Positions 42,531 to 50,967 of a stretch of 64,000 bases of DNA are shown in pieces. Position 1 is the stretch's first letter; every line of letters begins with the position of its first letter. The notes under the pieces were generated by a model. The model was not told the origin of the DNA. It saw only the letters and a program-made list of their open reading frames with translations, and made no database searches. The stretch comes from Ectobacillus funiculus. Lineage in GTDB: Bacteria > Bacillota > Bacilli > Bacillales > Bacillaceae_G. The translations under genes were made by a program, and so were the position numbers. The stretch covers positions 1 to 64,000 of the forward strand of contig NZ_SCFM01000013.1 in the NCBI RefSeq assembly GCF_004138295.1, in the 5' to 3' direction.

Positions 42531-43523
42531 TTGGAAACAATACAACAATTAAAGCAACGGCTTGAGGATTGGGAGGATATGCAGGGAATCGACGAGGAAG
42601 AGGACGAGCAGGAGTGGATTCAAGCGGGGATATCACTCTATGAAAAGTGTATTGAGGTAGACAGCGCAAATAAAGGGGAGTATTTACAGTCACTTTCCCG
42701 GTTGTACTTGAACTTTGGAAGAAATGAAAAGATGAAATTTTCCCATTTCCAAAGAGCAGTCCGTTATTTGAAACAGGCTACATACATAGATTATAAGGAC
42801 CCCAGACCGTGCTATCATCTTTCGTTCTTATTGGAAAAGGAAAAAAATTTTGAGGGAGCATTGTTTTACGCGGAACGTGCAATTAAATTAGGGTTAGATG
42901 AAAAACTCAAAAACAAGCTCTTTTGCAATATGGCTCTTTGCTATTACAAGCTTTTGTATATATCAGATGCGTTTCACTACCTGCTTAAAGTAGAAGAAAA
43001 GACCAAGTCTGATCCTGCATTAGCTACATTTTTAAAACCTTATCAAGCAAAAATAAAAGCTTCAAAAAGAAAAGGGTATATTCCACTTACGCAGCAACAT
43101 GGAACTTTAATTGAAACAGAAGAGGATATAGAAAATAGTGTCATGACTGGAGAGCGTGTAGTACTTATCATTCATCCATTTCAAACAATTTTGAATGGTA
43201 AAATGGAGAGTGTCCAGATTTCATCAGTAAAGGCGCAAATATTAGAAACGATCATGCTTAGTGAAACCGGAATATCTATACCTCAGATTGCGGAAGTTCT
43301 TTGGGGCCATGATTCTGAAAATATGTCAGACTCCTATGTCCCGAGAATGATAAAGGATATTCGTTCGGATATTAAAATTACAACAGGGGTTGAAGGAAAG
43401 GCTCTCCTAAAGACGGTAGCAGGAATTTATGTTTGGGACCATCAATTGTTAAAAGGAAGTATTCATTACAAAAACATGAGAAGTCGACGTTCAAGTTCCA
43501 GTGAGGGGATTACAATTTTGTAA
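42531..43523 (+). CDS. TPR protein with C-terminal winged helix (regulator-like)
   Basis: 330 residues, starting at TTG with AAGGAGG 6-7 bases upstream. About residues 30-180 are TPR-like helix pairs (CYHLSFLLEKEKNFEGALFY, LFCNMALCYYKLLYISDAFH). About 215-310 is an OmpR-type winged helix (ILETIMLSETGISIPQIAEV LWG ... YVPRMIKDIRSDIK ... LKTVAGIYVWD). It is first in a three-gene, same-strand run with the two genes that follow (gaps 47 and 77 bases). A hairpin with GAGGGGATTAC/GTAATCCTC overlaps its stop. The likely role is signal-dependent transcription control of the operon or a DNA-binding sensor. Confidence 0.8.
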   Translation: METIQQLKQRLEDWEDMQGIDEEEDEQEWIQAGISLYEKCIEVDSANKGEYLQSLSRLYLNFGRNEKMKFSHFQRAVRYLKQATYIDYKDPRPCYHLSFLLEKEKNFEGALFYAERAIKLGLDEKLKNKLFCNMALCYYKLLYISDAFHYLLKVEEKTKSDPALATFLKPYQAKIKASKRKGYIPLTQQHGTLIETEEDIENSVMTGERVVLIIHPFQTILNGKMESVQISSVKAQILETIMLSETGISIPQIAEVLWGHDSENMSDSYVPRMIKDIRSDIKITTGVEGKALLKTVAGIYVWDHQLLKGSIHYKNMRSRRSSSSEGITIL

Positions 43524-43536
43524 TCCTCTTTATTTT
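43503..43536 (+). terminator. Hairpin at the end of the TPR-winged helix gene
   Basis: GAGGGGATTAC (43503-43513) pairs with GTAATCCTC (43520-43528), followed by TTTATTTT. It overlaps the stop codon and precedes a co-directional gene, so it may only partly terminate. Confidence 0.6.
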
Positions 43537-43570
43537 ATACTTAAGTTAACAAATAGGGAGGTGCTGAAGG

Positions 43571-44371
43571 ATGAAATCAAATTTATTTGCACTTGAGTTA
43601 ATGGATGGTCAGGAAAGGTTGTTTGAAGCATTAGAGATGAGAGGCTTTTTAGTGGAGAAGAAGGGACCATTTCTTACGTTAGTTAGCGGAAGCGCAGCGT
43701 TAGATTATCCAGCTTTAAAGGCACTATTAACGAAATTAAGTATTCCTATATTTTGGGATGGTAACAACTTTCAACTGCTTGTAAATAGGTTTCCAGTAAT
43801 AATGATGAAAAAAATTACTACTGAGATGGGCCGCGAATTTCCAGTTAATATGAATAACTATCATTACAAATGGAGAGCCTTTGTGAATCGGAAATATGGG
43901 CTAAAAGTCAATACGATGGAATTAGACCCTTATATTGCATGCTTAGTTAAAACTGTAAATCAGGCTGGGATTTCCTGCTTAGCCGGATGCGATGGGCATT
44001 TAAAACATGCACCTAATTTACAATTTTCAGGTGTCTATAACGGTGCTTGGTTCCATATTATCCAAAAGAGATATCTTAATGAGTTGAAATTGAACTATAC
44101 GTGGGAAGTCACCTTTAAAGGGGGCACAGGCGCGCAGTTTGTTGCTAGAAAGGGGGAAACAGAAAGCTGGGATATGAAAAAAATTTATGAGGATACATTG
44201 AAGATGGCTTATAAGTTAAAGGAACACTCAGAAGAAATAAGAGAAAGAAAGATTTATTCTTTTAAACGAAACCAACAAATGAAACAAAGAGCTGAAGGCT
44301 ACAGAAAGAGTGGTGATTATGTGAAATTGATAGAGTGGATGGAAGAAATGAGTACAGCAGAAGGGAAATAA
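43571..44371 (+). CDS. Unknown protein, second gene of the TPR/DUF2325 operon
   Basis: 266 residues; AGGGAGGTG precedes ATG. No family recognised. Features: a first half with alternating strands (FLTLVSGSAALDYPALKALL), then a conspicuous cysteine segment AGISCLAGCDGHLKHAPNLQ FSGVYNGAWF in the middle, which has the look of a metal or ligand site, and a basic helical tail. It lies between the winged-helix regulator and the DUF2325 protein and is likely expressed with them. The middle motif is the best handle for a profile search. Confidence 0.65.
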   Translation: MKSNLFALELMDGQERLFEALEMRGFLVEKKGPFLTLVSGSAALDYPALKALLTKLSIPIFWDGNNFQLLVNRFPVIMMKKITTEMGREFPVNMNNYHYKWRAFVNRKYGLKVNTMELDPYIACLVKTVNQAGISCLAGCDGHLKHAPNLQFSGVYNGAWFHIIQKRYLNELKLNYTWEVTFKGGTGAQFVARKGETESWDMKKIYEDTLKMAYKLKEHSEEIRERKIYSFKRNQQMKQRAEGYRKSGDYVKLIEWMEEMSTAEGK

Positions 44372-44448
44372 AGTAAATTACAGTTTTGTAATCCACCCAA
44401 AGTTATAATGGAGTTAACCAACATAACGCTTAGTAAAGGGGAAATAAC

Positions 44449-45858
44449 ATGATGCATCCCAACCAACAAGTCCATCTAACCTACTATTACTTTAGTCGTT
44501 GTCCCGATTGTAAAAGATCGGTAATGAAAATTGCCTACGATCTTGGATTAATGAAGATCTCTGAGCTTAATGTCTCTAATCTAAAACTAGAGATAAGGCC
44601 GATTTTTTGTATGAACTGTGGGGAAGATATGTACCCGGAAGAGTTATTATTAAAAGATCAGCTTTCAAATAAAATTCTTAATCGCCGTGTAATTGGAAAA
44701 GATATAGATGTAGCGGGGGACGATGGAGGTGTGTATGGCTCGGCTTTAACTGAAGAAGAGGCCCAATTTCATGAAGTAGGTGTTTCTAAACAAGCAGATA
44801 CTTTTGCACAACAAAAAGATGCTTTCTGGGAAGCATACACCGTGTATGCTCTAGAGAAATGGGATCGAATCTGTCGTGAACTGACCATTAAAGAGATAAA
44901 CGATGCGCTCATGCTATTAAATAGGAAACAGTTTCGCCCAAAAGTAAATTTACCTGAACTGCGAAGAGATGTGAAAAAATACTGTCAAACGGTTAAGGAA
45001 AAAAAGCTGTTTTGGAGGGAGGTTAATCGTGAATTGGTGAATGACATCTATCTAAAGACCTCTCCAAAAGACTGGGAAGTGGAAAAAGATATTAAAATAT
45101 TTGGTGCGGAGAGAATATACTTTACAGTCTTACATTTCCCGCTTCCCCAAGAGCTGGAGCTGTTTCGAGCAAAACATATTAGCAAAGTGATTAAAAAGCC
45201 TCAAAAGGAAACAGAGATGCTTATTAATCGATTAACTCAACTAGAATTGCAACACATAAAGTTAATTCATCGATTTCAAAGTACGACACGTCAACTACAA
45301 GAAGAACGAGCTGCAAAATATAATTTGGAAGAAAAACTATTCGAGTTCTATGAAAAGCAAAGGGATTTCGAACGGCAGAATATCATCAATTTTGAACGCA
45401 AACCCGATGATATTCGAAAAATCAAGGAATATAAAGGGCTAATTGCCGAGCTAAAGGCAATGAACCGTCAACTTCTTGCTCAGCTTAAGCCGGATACGCC
45501 GCAGGTACATATCCAAGAACAACCTTTTGAAGATGATGTTGACTCACCAAAAGAGATTCAAGTGGATATTAGTGTTTTAAAAGGAAAAACAGTTGGTATT
45601 ATTGGTGGTTATCGGCGCAAGGAACAAGAGTTGCTTCTGGAAAATTGTCAAATTATTAAGCATAGTGGTGAAAAATTAGATTCTGCGTTTTATGAGCTTT
45701 TAAAAAAATCAGATGTCATTGCGGTAATCACTAATTATATTTCTCATGCAGCAATGTGGGAAGCGAAGGAAAGAGCCATTGATGAAGGGAAACAGATTGT
45801 TTATGTTACAAGCTTAAATATCAAAAAAATATTGGAGGAAGTAGTAGATAAGTTCTGA
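44449..45858 (+). CDS. DUF2325 protein with N-terminal zinc-binding and coiled-coil regions
   Basis: 469 residues. N-terminus has two Cys pairs (SRCPDCKRS at about 16-24 and FCMNCGEDM at about 54-62), a probable zinc finger. Residues about 255-340 are coiled coil (MLINRLTQLELQHIKLIHRF). The last 98 residues (KTVGIIGGYRRKEQELLLEN ... KSDVIAVITNYISHAAMWEA) are a DUF2325 domain, a Rossmann-like fold of unknown chemistry common in Bacillus accessory operons. Third gene of the operon; GGGGAAATAAC precedes the ATG. A sensor or switch role is plausible. Confidence 0.82.
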   Translation: MMHPNQQVHLTYYYFSRCPDCKRSVMKIAYDLGLMKISELNVSNLKLEIRPIFCMNCGEDMYPEELLLKDQLSNKILNRRVIGKDIDVAGDDGGVYGSALTEEEAQFHEVGVSKQADTFAQQKDAFWEAYTVYALEKWDRICRELTIKEINDALMLLNRKQFRPKVNLPELRRDVKKYCQTVKEKKLFWREVNRELVNDIYLKTSPKDWEVEKDIKIFGAERIYFTVLHFPLPQELELFRAKHISKVIKKPQKETEMLINRLTQLELQHIKLIHRFQSTTRQLQEERAAKYNLEEKLFEFYEKQRDFERQNIINFERKPDDIRKIKEYKGLIAELKAMNRQLLAQLKPDTPQVHIQEQPFEDDVDSPKEIQVDISVLKGKTVGIIGGYRRKEQELLLENCQIIKHSGEKLDSAFYELLKKSDVIAVITNYISHAAMWEAKERAIDEGKQIVYVTSLNIKKILEEVVDKF

Positions 45859-45964
45859 CTTCTTCGGTTCTCTTTGATTTTTATATCGTATAAAAGGAAA
45901 ATTTTATTGATTTAACAGTTTAAATGGATTTACGACTTCAAAAACAATTTTAGAAAGATATTTC

Positions 45965-46153
45965 ATGGTTGACCATACTACTGTATCCTTAAGAAGATAT
46001 CCTAAAGTTGAAGGATATTACAAAGAAGTTGATGAATTTTTTGGTATAAAACCTAAACAGCCTTTAAAAATCTTTGGATGGAATGATTACATTCACCACA
46101 AGCCCTCAAATATTAATTTAATAGTGAATTGGATTAATCTATTATTGAATTAA
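45965..46153 (+). CDS. Doubtful 62-residue frame
   Basis: Encodes MVDHTTVSLRRYPKVEGYYK EVDEFFGIKP... with no good ribosome binding site; the frame is also open for about 20 codons upstream (TILERYFMVDHTTV). MVDHTTV is reminiscent of helix-turn-helix starts of transposases, so it may be a decayed fragment. Confidence 0.3.
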   Translation: MVDHTTVSLRRYPKVEGYYKEVDEFFGIKPKQPLKIFGWNDYIHHKPSNINLIVNWINLLLN

Positions 46154-46156
46154 AAG

Positions 46157-46192
46157 GAAAAAGAAACTGCCAAGTTAGTTTCTTTTTCTCCT
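46157..46192. terminator. Rho-independent terminator
   Basis: A perfect 12-bp stem (GAAAAAGAAACT at 46157-46168, complement at 46177-46188) with an 8-base loop and a C/T-rich tail. Confidence 0.75.
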
Positions 46193-46239
46193 TAAACAAA
46201 CTTTTTCAGTCCATTCATTAGGACTACAAGGTTTTTTAT

Positions 46240-46408
46240 ATGATTCTGACTAGAATCGAACCAGTGCTCTCCATTCTATTAAAATCATACATATATTTTA
46301 CATCTAGGAAATATCGAGAAAAAAGCTAGTTATATCAAGGGTTTACAGGGTATTTCATGTTTTCTCATACAAAACCTGTGACATAGAAAAATAAAAAATC
46401 TTGACCAG
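46240..46408. repeat. Diverged copy of the tRNA-fragment/attachment region (second copy)
   Basis: Aligns without large gaps to 11510-11681 in the same orientation: TATGATTCTGACTAGAATCG AACCAG against TATGATCCCGACTGGGTTCG AACCAG, then CATATATTTTACATCT, AATATCGAGAAAAAAGCTAG, TATATCAAGGGTTTAC and AAAAAATCTTGACCAG. The T-arm pairing is broken in this copy, so it is a relic and not a tRNA. Copies are 34.7 kb apart and flank the TerY-P region. Confidence 0.75.
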
Positions 46409-46461
46409 TCTTTAAATGCTTGTATAAAAGGATAGATACTGTCAGACGATTAGTGGTAATC

Positions 46462-46845
46462 TTATTTTGTCGAAGATGCGGAAAGTAATTCTTCTAATTC
46501 TGACACGGAAATATAGGCTTTTTCTGAACCCCTACCGAATCGACTTAATAACAAATCATATATTTTATTTAATTTCTCTAAAATCTCATTTTTTGCTTCA
46601 ATACCATCAAAATAGAATCTACCAATTTCTTTTTCTGGACCCTTTTCAATCTTGTACCATTGTTGAGGATTGTAAACGCCGACTACTTTATTTTTATAAA
46701 TGTTATCCAGGCCAGCTACATATCTGATTTGATCTTTCTTAATTTTATCTTTACTTATTTTCCAATTTCCAGAAGTGGCTTCATATGGAGCTTTTCCTTC
46801 TTTAAGAGATCCCCCAATTTTTAATAAAAGAATTAAATCGTTCAT
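46462..46845 (-). CDS. Unknown protein
   Basis: 127 residues, AAAGGAG before ATG on the minus strand. No known domain recognised. The pattern KKDQIRYVAGLDNIYKNKVV GVYNPQQWYKIEKGPEKEIG RFYFDG suggests a small beta-rich fold of the type in which a 'VVGVY-P--WY-VE' strand pair recurs (PUA/ASCH-like readers and some restriction-associated proteins). The C-terminus, about residues 85-127, is a helical tail. It sits just past the second tRNA-like copy and runs toward it. Confidence 0.6.
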   Translation of the reverse strand: MNDLILLLKIGGSLKEGKAPYEATSGNWKISKDKIKKDQIRYVAGLDNIYKNKVVGVYNPQQWYKIEKGPEKEIGRFYFDGIEAKNEILEKLNKIYDLLLSRFGRGSEKAYISVSELEELLSASSTK

Positions 46846-47168
46846 TTCTACAACTCCTTTTTAATGTATTGGTTAATTCAAAAATACTTACTAAATCTAC
46901 TATAATAAAAAAGATAGAAATTATAAGTACAAAGAAATTATACTATCCCAAGTAATTCCAGAACATTTTTTTATCTCATTTGGAATGTGTGTTTTATAAC
47001 GTTCTTCGTCAAAGTCACTATCAATATTGACTAGTAAAAGGACTGATTTTACATATTAAAAAAATATGCGCGAATAAGCGATCTGTTTGTACATCACGCA
47101 CAGTGTCCGACGTGCAGAGAAAAACTTACATACCAAAAGATCGTGATTGAATGGGAGGAGAAACAGAA
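46846..47168. other. Intergenic stretch, no gene seen
   Basis: Divergent upstream regions of the genes on either side. GGGAGGAG at 47153-47160 is the binding site of the next gene. Nothing else recognisable. Confidence 0.5.
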
Positions 47169-48098
47169 ATGATTCAAACAATTGATCGCTACAAAGGAAG
47201 CCTTTTGGGATTGGCAGTAGGAGACTGTGTGGGAGTAGCTTTAGAGTTTAAGCAGCCAGGGACATTTCAACCCGTAACAGATATGCTGGGCGGAGGACCG
47301 TTCCGTTTAGAGAAAGGAGAATATACGGATGATACAGCGATGGCGCTTTGTCTCGCAGACAGCTTGCTTGCATGCAGCGGATTTGATGCACATGATCAAA
47401 TGAAACGTTATGTGAGGTGGTATCGGGAAGGATACAGAAGCGCAACAGGTTGGTGTTTTGACATTGGTAATACGACGGCAGATGCACTGAAGCTATTTGA
47501 AGAGACAGGAAAGCCTTTTTGTGGTTCGACAGACGAGTGGTCTGCAGGAAATGGCAGTATCATGAGGTTATGTCCCATTTCTTTATTTTATGTAGAAGAC
47601 CTAGAGGCTGGTCTTGAGATGGCAGGAGAAAGCTCCCGGACGACACACGGAGAAAGAAGAGCCGTTGATGCGTGCAGATATATGAGTGGACTCATTATGG
47701 GAGCATTGCATGGTGTAACAAAAGAAGAGCTCTTGCAACCATTATACTGTCCAGTGCCAAATGCATGGGAGAAAAAACCTCTGCATGATGAATTGACTGA
47801 GGTAGCCAAAGGATCTTTTAAGCATAAGCAACCGCCAGAGATTAAAGGAACTGGCTATGTGGTTGATTCATTAGAGGCGGCATTATGGGCCTTTTATCAT
47901 GGGAAGAGTTTTGAGGAGGGCTTGCTGCTTGCTGTGAACCTTGGAAATGATGCAGATACAACGGGTGCTGTTTATGGCCAGATTGCCGGAGCGTATTATG
48001 GTGTGAATGCAATTCCTGAGAAATGGCTTTCTGCGGTTAAGTATGGCGATGAGATTGGGGATCTTGCTAAGCAACTGTATAAAAAAAAGAGTCAGTAA
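47169..48098 (+). CDS. ADP-ribosylglycohydrolase family protein (DraG-like)
   Basis: 309 residues from ATG 47169 (GGAGGAG 8 bases upstream; an ATG at 47151 would place the binding site inside the gene). Motifs of the ADP-ribosylglycohydrolase fold are all there: [33 protein letters not shown] (metal Asp pair), [12 protein letters not shown] and [20 protein letters not shown] (second metal site). These dinuclear-magnesium enzymes remove ADP-ribose from proteins or nucleic acids. Chromosomal and phage-defence contexts both occur. No ADP-ribosyltransferase is next to it; the DUF2971-like gene at 39.5 kb is not close enough to be called a partner. Confidence 0.92.
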   Translation: MIQTIDRYKGSLLGLAVGDCVGVALEFKQPGTFQPVTDMLGGGPFRLEKGEYTDDTAMALCLADSLLACSGFDAHDQMKRYVRWYREGYRSATGWCFDIGNTTADALKLFEETGKPFCGSTDEWSAGNGSIMRLCPISLFYVEDLEAGLEMAGESSRTTHGERRAVDACRYMSGLIMGALHGVTKEELLQPLYCPVPNAWEKKPLHDELTEVAKGSFKHKQPPEIKGTGYVVDSLEAALWAFYHGKSFEEGLLLAVNLGNDADTTGAVYGQIAGAYYGVNAIPEKWLSAVKYGDEIGDLAKQLYKKKSQ

Positions 48099-48291
48099 AG
48101 CAAAGTTCGTTTGTTGTCTAATATTGCATCAGTCCATAGTTAAACCTGTTGAGTGAATGTCATTTCATAACCGTGGACGATTGGATAGTGCTCCTACATA
48201 TGCTTCATACACTTCGGACAATGTGATACACAAAAAACAAATATACCTTTTATAGTTAATATTATAATTAGGAAGTAAGGGGGAGTATTCG

Positions 48292-48618
48292 ATGGAGAAA
48301 CTATATAAGATTTTTACTAGTAACAATTTCGAATTTACAAAGGAAACCAATAAGGCTGTAGAGTTTGAAAATATTAAAACTAAAAATGTATTATATTTAT
48401 TGCCTACCCAAGAAATAAGTATTGTTTTGAATCCAAATATTGTCGAAGGAAATTTAACCTTAAAAAGTAAAAGTAATGACAAGTATCATAATACTGCATT
48501 AAGACAATTTCCTAAGAGAATGAATAATGGACAAAATCCAATACATTATGGATATTCTTTCAAATTTAAAACAGAAGGTGAATTAGACTGTTTTTTAAAT
48601 AGTTTGAATAATATTTAG
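48292..48618 (+). CDS. Small unknown protein
   Basis: 108 residues, AAGGGGGAG 6 bases before ATG. Lysine- and asparagine-rich, no membrane segment, no family recognised; KNVLYLLPTQEISIVLNPNI VEG looks like paired beta strands, and the tail FKTEGELDCFLNSLNNI closes a small alpha/beta protein. It stands alone and is followed by a hairpin at 48671-48697. Confidence 0.65.
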   Translation: MEKLYKIFTSNNFEFTKETNKAVEFENIKTKNVLYLLPTQEISIVLNPNIVEGNLTLKSKSNDKYHNTALRQFPKRMNNGQNPIHYGYSFKFKTEGELDCFLNSLNNI

Positions 48619-48670
48619 TTCATTACTCTGGACATGTTGAGTGTGTTTCACAACTAGTCTTAAAAGAAGA

Positions 48671-48697
48671 AGCAGGAACCGATTACGGTTCCTTGCT
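48671..48697. terminator. Hairpin after the small unknown gene
   Basis: GCAGGAACC pairs with GGTTCCTTGC around GATTAC, without a clear U-run. The remaining bases to 48970 show no gene; 48900-48970 contains only a short lysine-rich frame. Confidence 0.5.
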
Positions 48698-48970
48698 GCT
48701 ATTGTCATATAATCAAAATCTTAGAACGGGTGAATAGCATATAATTACGATTTAAGTTGATATCATTAAGTTTGTCCACCAACATTTAGTAATAGCAATC
48801 TTATCTTAAGTCTTAATCAGGCAATGAAAATTCACTATGTGTGTAAAATTTGACGCCTACGCTTTAAGCCTAGTTCCTTCTGTTTAAGGAATTGAGTGTT
48901 ATTTTGTTTGAAGGGGAAGTAATGAAAACATACGAAACAGTAATATATGCTAAATTAGCAAACTTTAAAG

Positions 48971-49864
48971 TTATTTTGGATAAACATTCTGAAGATCCCC
49001 CTCTAAATCCCTATCCAAAATAACTCGTTCCTCCTTTATCCTAAAGGTAATTTGGTTATGTAGATCAATACCGATACGAAATTGCCAGCTCTTTCTAGCA
49101 CCATCTAAATATTTCTCTGTTAAAAATTTACCTACCTTTTTATACGGGACAAAAAGTGTAGCATCAGGGTTCTTCTCATCTCCACCCAGCTTAAAAATAA
49201 AATTTTGCTTTTCTTTTTTGACTAAATACCCTGTGGTCTTTGCCAGTGAAAATTGAAAGTACCAGAGATCATCTTTAGGTGGAAACTGATACCTAGAAAA
49301 CATAGTAAAGTTTTTAGGCTTACGTTCAATTTTCATTCCATTAAGTGCTTCTTGATACTGTTTCAGTAATTGTTTTTTATATTTTTCTACCTCGTACCTC
49401 CATTCCCCTTTCAGATCAAGAAACTCCGAAGGAACTATATAACGTTTTTTAACGTGAGTGAAATCTAGTTCTGTAACTGGAAGCCTGACCATATCCTCAA
49501 CATTTCCCTCACCCGATTTCCCTATTAATTCCCATCCGCTTGAAGTTAGGTTAGCAGAACCTATATATGCATACTTTTGGTCTAAAAGATAGATTTTCGC
49601 ATGAAGGTTCTCCAGGTATCTTAATTCAAATCCTGCTTGTGCTAATAACTCTAACCCTTCAACTTCTACTGTTCCTATGACATACTCTGGACCCGGGGGA
49701 AGAGTAATGAAGAGCCGAGATGAGATACAAGAAGGTAAAGTCTCTATCAATCTTCTTACCGCGTTTTGTGTAATATAAGGGGAGATGATGGTAATCGACT
49801 GTTTACAACTTTTTAAGTCTTTAGATATAGAGTTTTTAAATTCACTTCCTAAAAATTTGGGCAT
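48971..49864 (-). CDS. Phospholipase D-like nuclease-superfamily protein
   Basis: 297 residues from the ATG with AGGAGG 6 bases upstream (a longer frame starts 24 codons earlier without a site). One HKD motif is clear: LHAKIYLLDQ (HxKx4D) followed by YAYIGSANLTSSG, at about 90-115. The N-terminal half (KSCKQSITIISPYITQNAV, about 15-35) is the typical leading strand. The C-terminal half (residues 160-297) is basic and beta-rich, a possible substrate or DNA-binding domain. PLD-fold enzymes with a single HKD dimerise and include restriction nucleases. Stand-alone; context does not fix its role. Confidence 0.8.
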   Translation of the reverse strand: MPKFLGSEFKNSISKDLKSCKQSITIISPYITQNAVRRLIETLPSCISSRLFITLPPGPEYVIGTVEVEGLELLAQAGFELRYLENLHAKIYLLDQKYAYIGSANLTSSGWELIGKSGEGNVEDMVRLPVTELDFTHVKKRYIVPSEFLDLKGEWRYEVEKYKKQLLKQYQEALNGMKIERKPKNFTMFSRYQFPPKDDLWYFQFSLAKTTGYLVKKEKQNFIFKLGGDEKNPDATLFVPYKKVGKFLTEKYLDGARKSWQFRIGIDLHNQITFRIKEERVILDRDLEGDLQNVYPK

Positions 49865-50475
49865 AATTTTTCCTCCTATGTAATTATTATACATTGTAAC
49901 AAAGGAAGGATTTAGGTTAAAGAAAGTTCCTTTCATCGAAATAACTTTTTAACTTTGAGGAAGTTATTACTATAGCTTTTCTTCAGGGGAATGTTTAGTT
50001 TTTATGGAAGCTATAGTTTTCCTGCTCGTAGGAAGTTTAATTCGTTAGGAATCTTGTTTAACCATATCATAGTTCGGAATATAATCTGATTAACTATTTA
50101 TATTATGCAAGGGATATGAAGGTATATGCTGAGCAAATTTGGGTACTCAAATAGGAAGATCTTACTTAAATCGGAACAAAGAAGATTGGCTGAATTATGA
50201 AAGTTTTGAACTACATTGATAAAACAGGAAAAATCATTTGGGATGGAGAAGAGGTGGTATTAGATACAGAGGAGCAAGAGGAATTAAGAAGGCAATGTGT
50301 TTTAAATAGTTTGTTGTAAGAGCAGAGGGCGGGAAAGGTACTCACGTTCTTTTCTGTAGTTGAATAGTATTATCTAGAGAGGTTAATACATTGTGAAGGC
50401 TAAATGAAGTATTGCTTTTAGCGTAAAGAAATAAGTGGTAATATATGTACAATTTATTTTGAGGGGGAATCGAAT
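49865..50475. other. Intergenic stretch with one possible 40-residue frame
   Basis: At 50197-50319 an ATG frame encodes MKVLNYIDKTGKIIWDGEEV ... LRRQCVLNSLL: plausible composition but no good binding site (confidence about 0.3). Traces of the dispersed repeat near 49950-50010 (CTATAGCTTTTCTTCAGGGG). Otherwise nothing. Confidence 0.4.
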
Positions 50476-50880
50476 ATGAATCTATTTATCATTAATACTA
50501 ATAAACAAAGAGAGCATAGATATGAGCAAGAAATGTTAAAGGAACGAAAATGTGCAGCTTATCGTTCTACTAAGCATGAGATTGAAGGGATTCAAACAGG
50601 TGATAAAGTATTACTATACAGCAATGAGATAGGGATTATTGCGAGAGGAATAGCGGACGGGAGGGTTCAGAAGAAAGAAGATAATGGGGAAGTAGAGGCA
50701 GAATATTTTATGTCTTTGGATGAGTTTTATGAACTAGTAATACCAATTCCCTATGGTGACATCGTTTCTATAATCAAGCAAGTAGATCCTTTTTTTGCAA
50801 GACCATTTAACAGAACATCTTTAAAATTTGGGCCATCAATTTCTAGAGAAATATGGGAAAAGGCTTATAAATATGTTTGA
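50476..50880 (+). CDS. EVE/PUA-like domain protein
   Basis: 134 residues, GAGGGGG 7 bases before ATG. The opening MNLFIINTNKQREHRYEQEM, then GIQTGDKVLLYSNEIGIIAR GIADG, is the strand pattern of EVE/PUA-like folds, which read modified bases in DNA or RNA. The end, FARPFNRTSLKFGPSISREI WEKAYKY, is the family-like C-terminal helix. It precedes the Mrr-like endonuclease gene by 87 bases on the same strand, consistent with a reader-nuclease pair, but separate genes are equally possible. Confidence 0.65.
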   Translation: MNLFIINTNKQREHRYEQEMLKERKCAAYRSTKHEIEGIQTGDKVLLYSNEIGIIARGIADGRVQKKEDNGEVEAEYFMSLDEFYELVIPIPYGDIVSIIKQVDPFFARPFNRTSLKFGPSISREIWEKAYKYV

Positions 50881-50967
50881 ATTTGATGTCTAATTCATAA
50901 ATATAATAACGTAGTTTCTCTGAATTAGGGATACTTATTTAATAACTGGATTAAAGGAGGAGTGTTA

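Noticed and set aside
39481-48098. ADP-ribosyltransferase toxin with ADP-ribosylglycohydrolase antitoxin
   Set aside because: The genes are 7 kb apart with unrelated genes between, and the DUF2971-like protein has no clear transferase motif.
48971-49864. DpdK-type PLD protein belonging to the DpdA system
   Set aside because: It is 11 kb from the DpdA-like gene with an integrase module between, and its remaining sequence does not allow a DpdK assignment.
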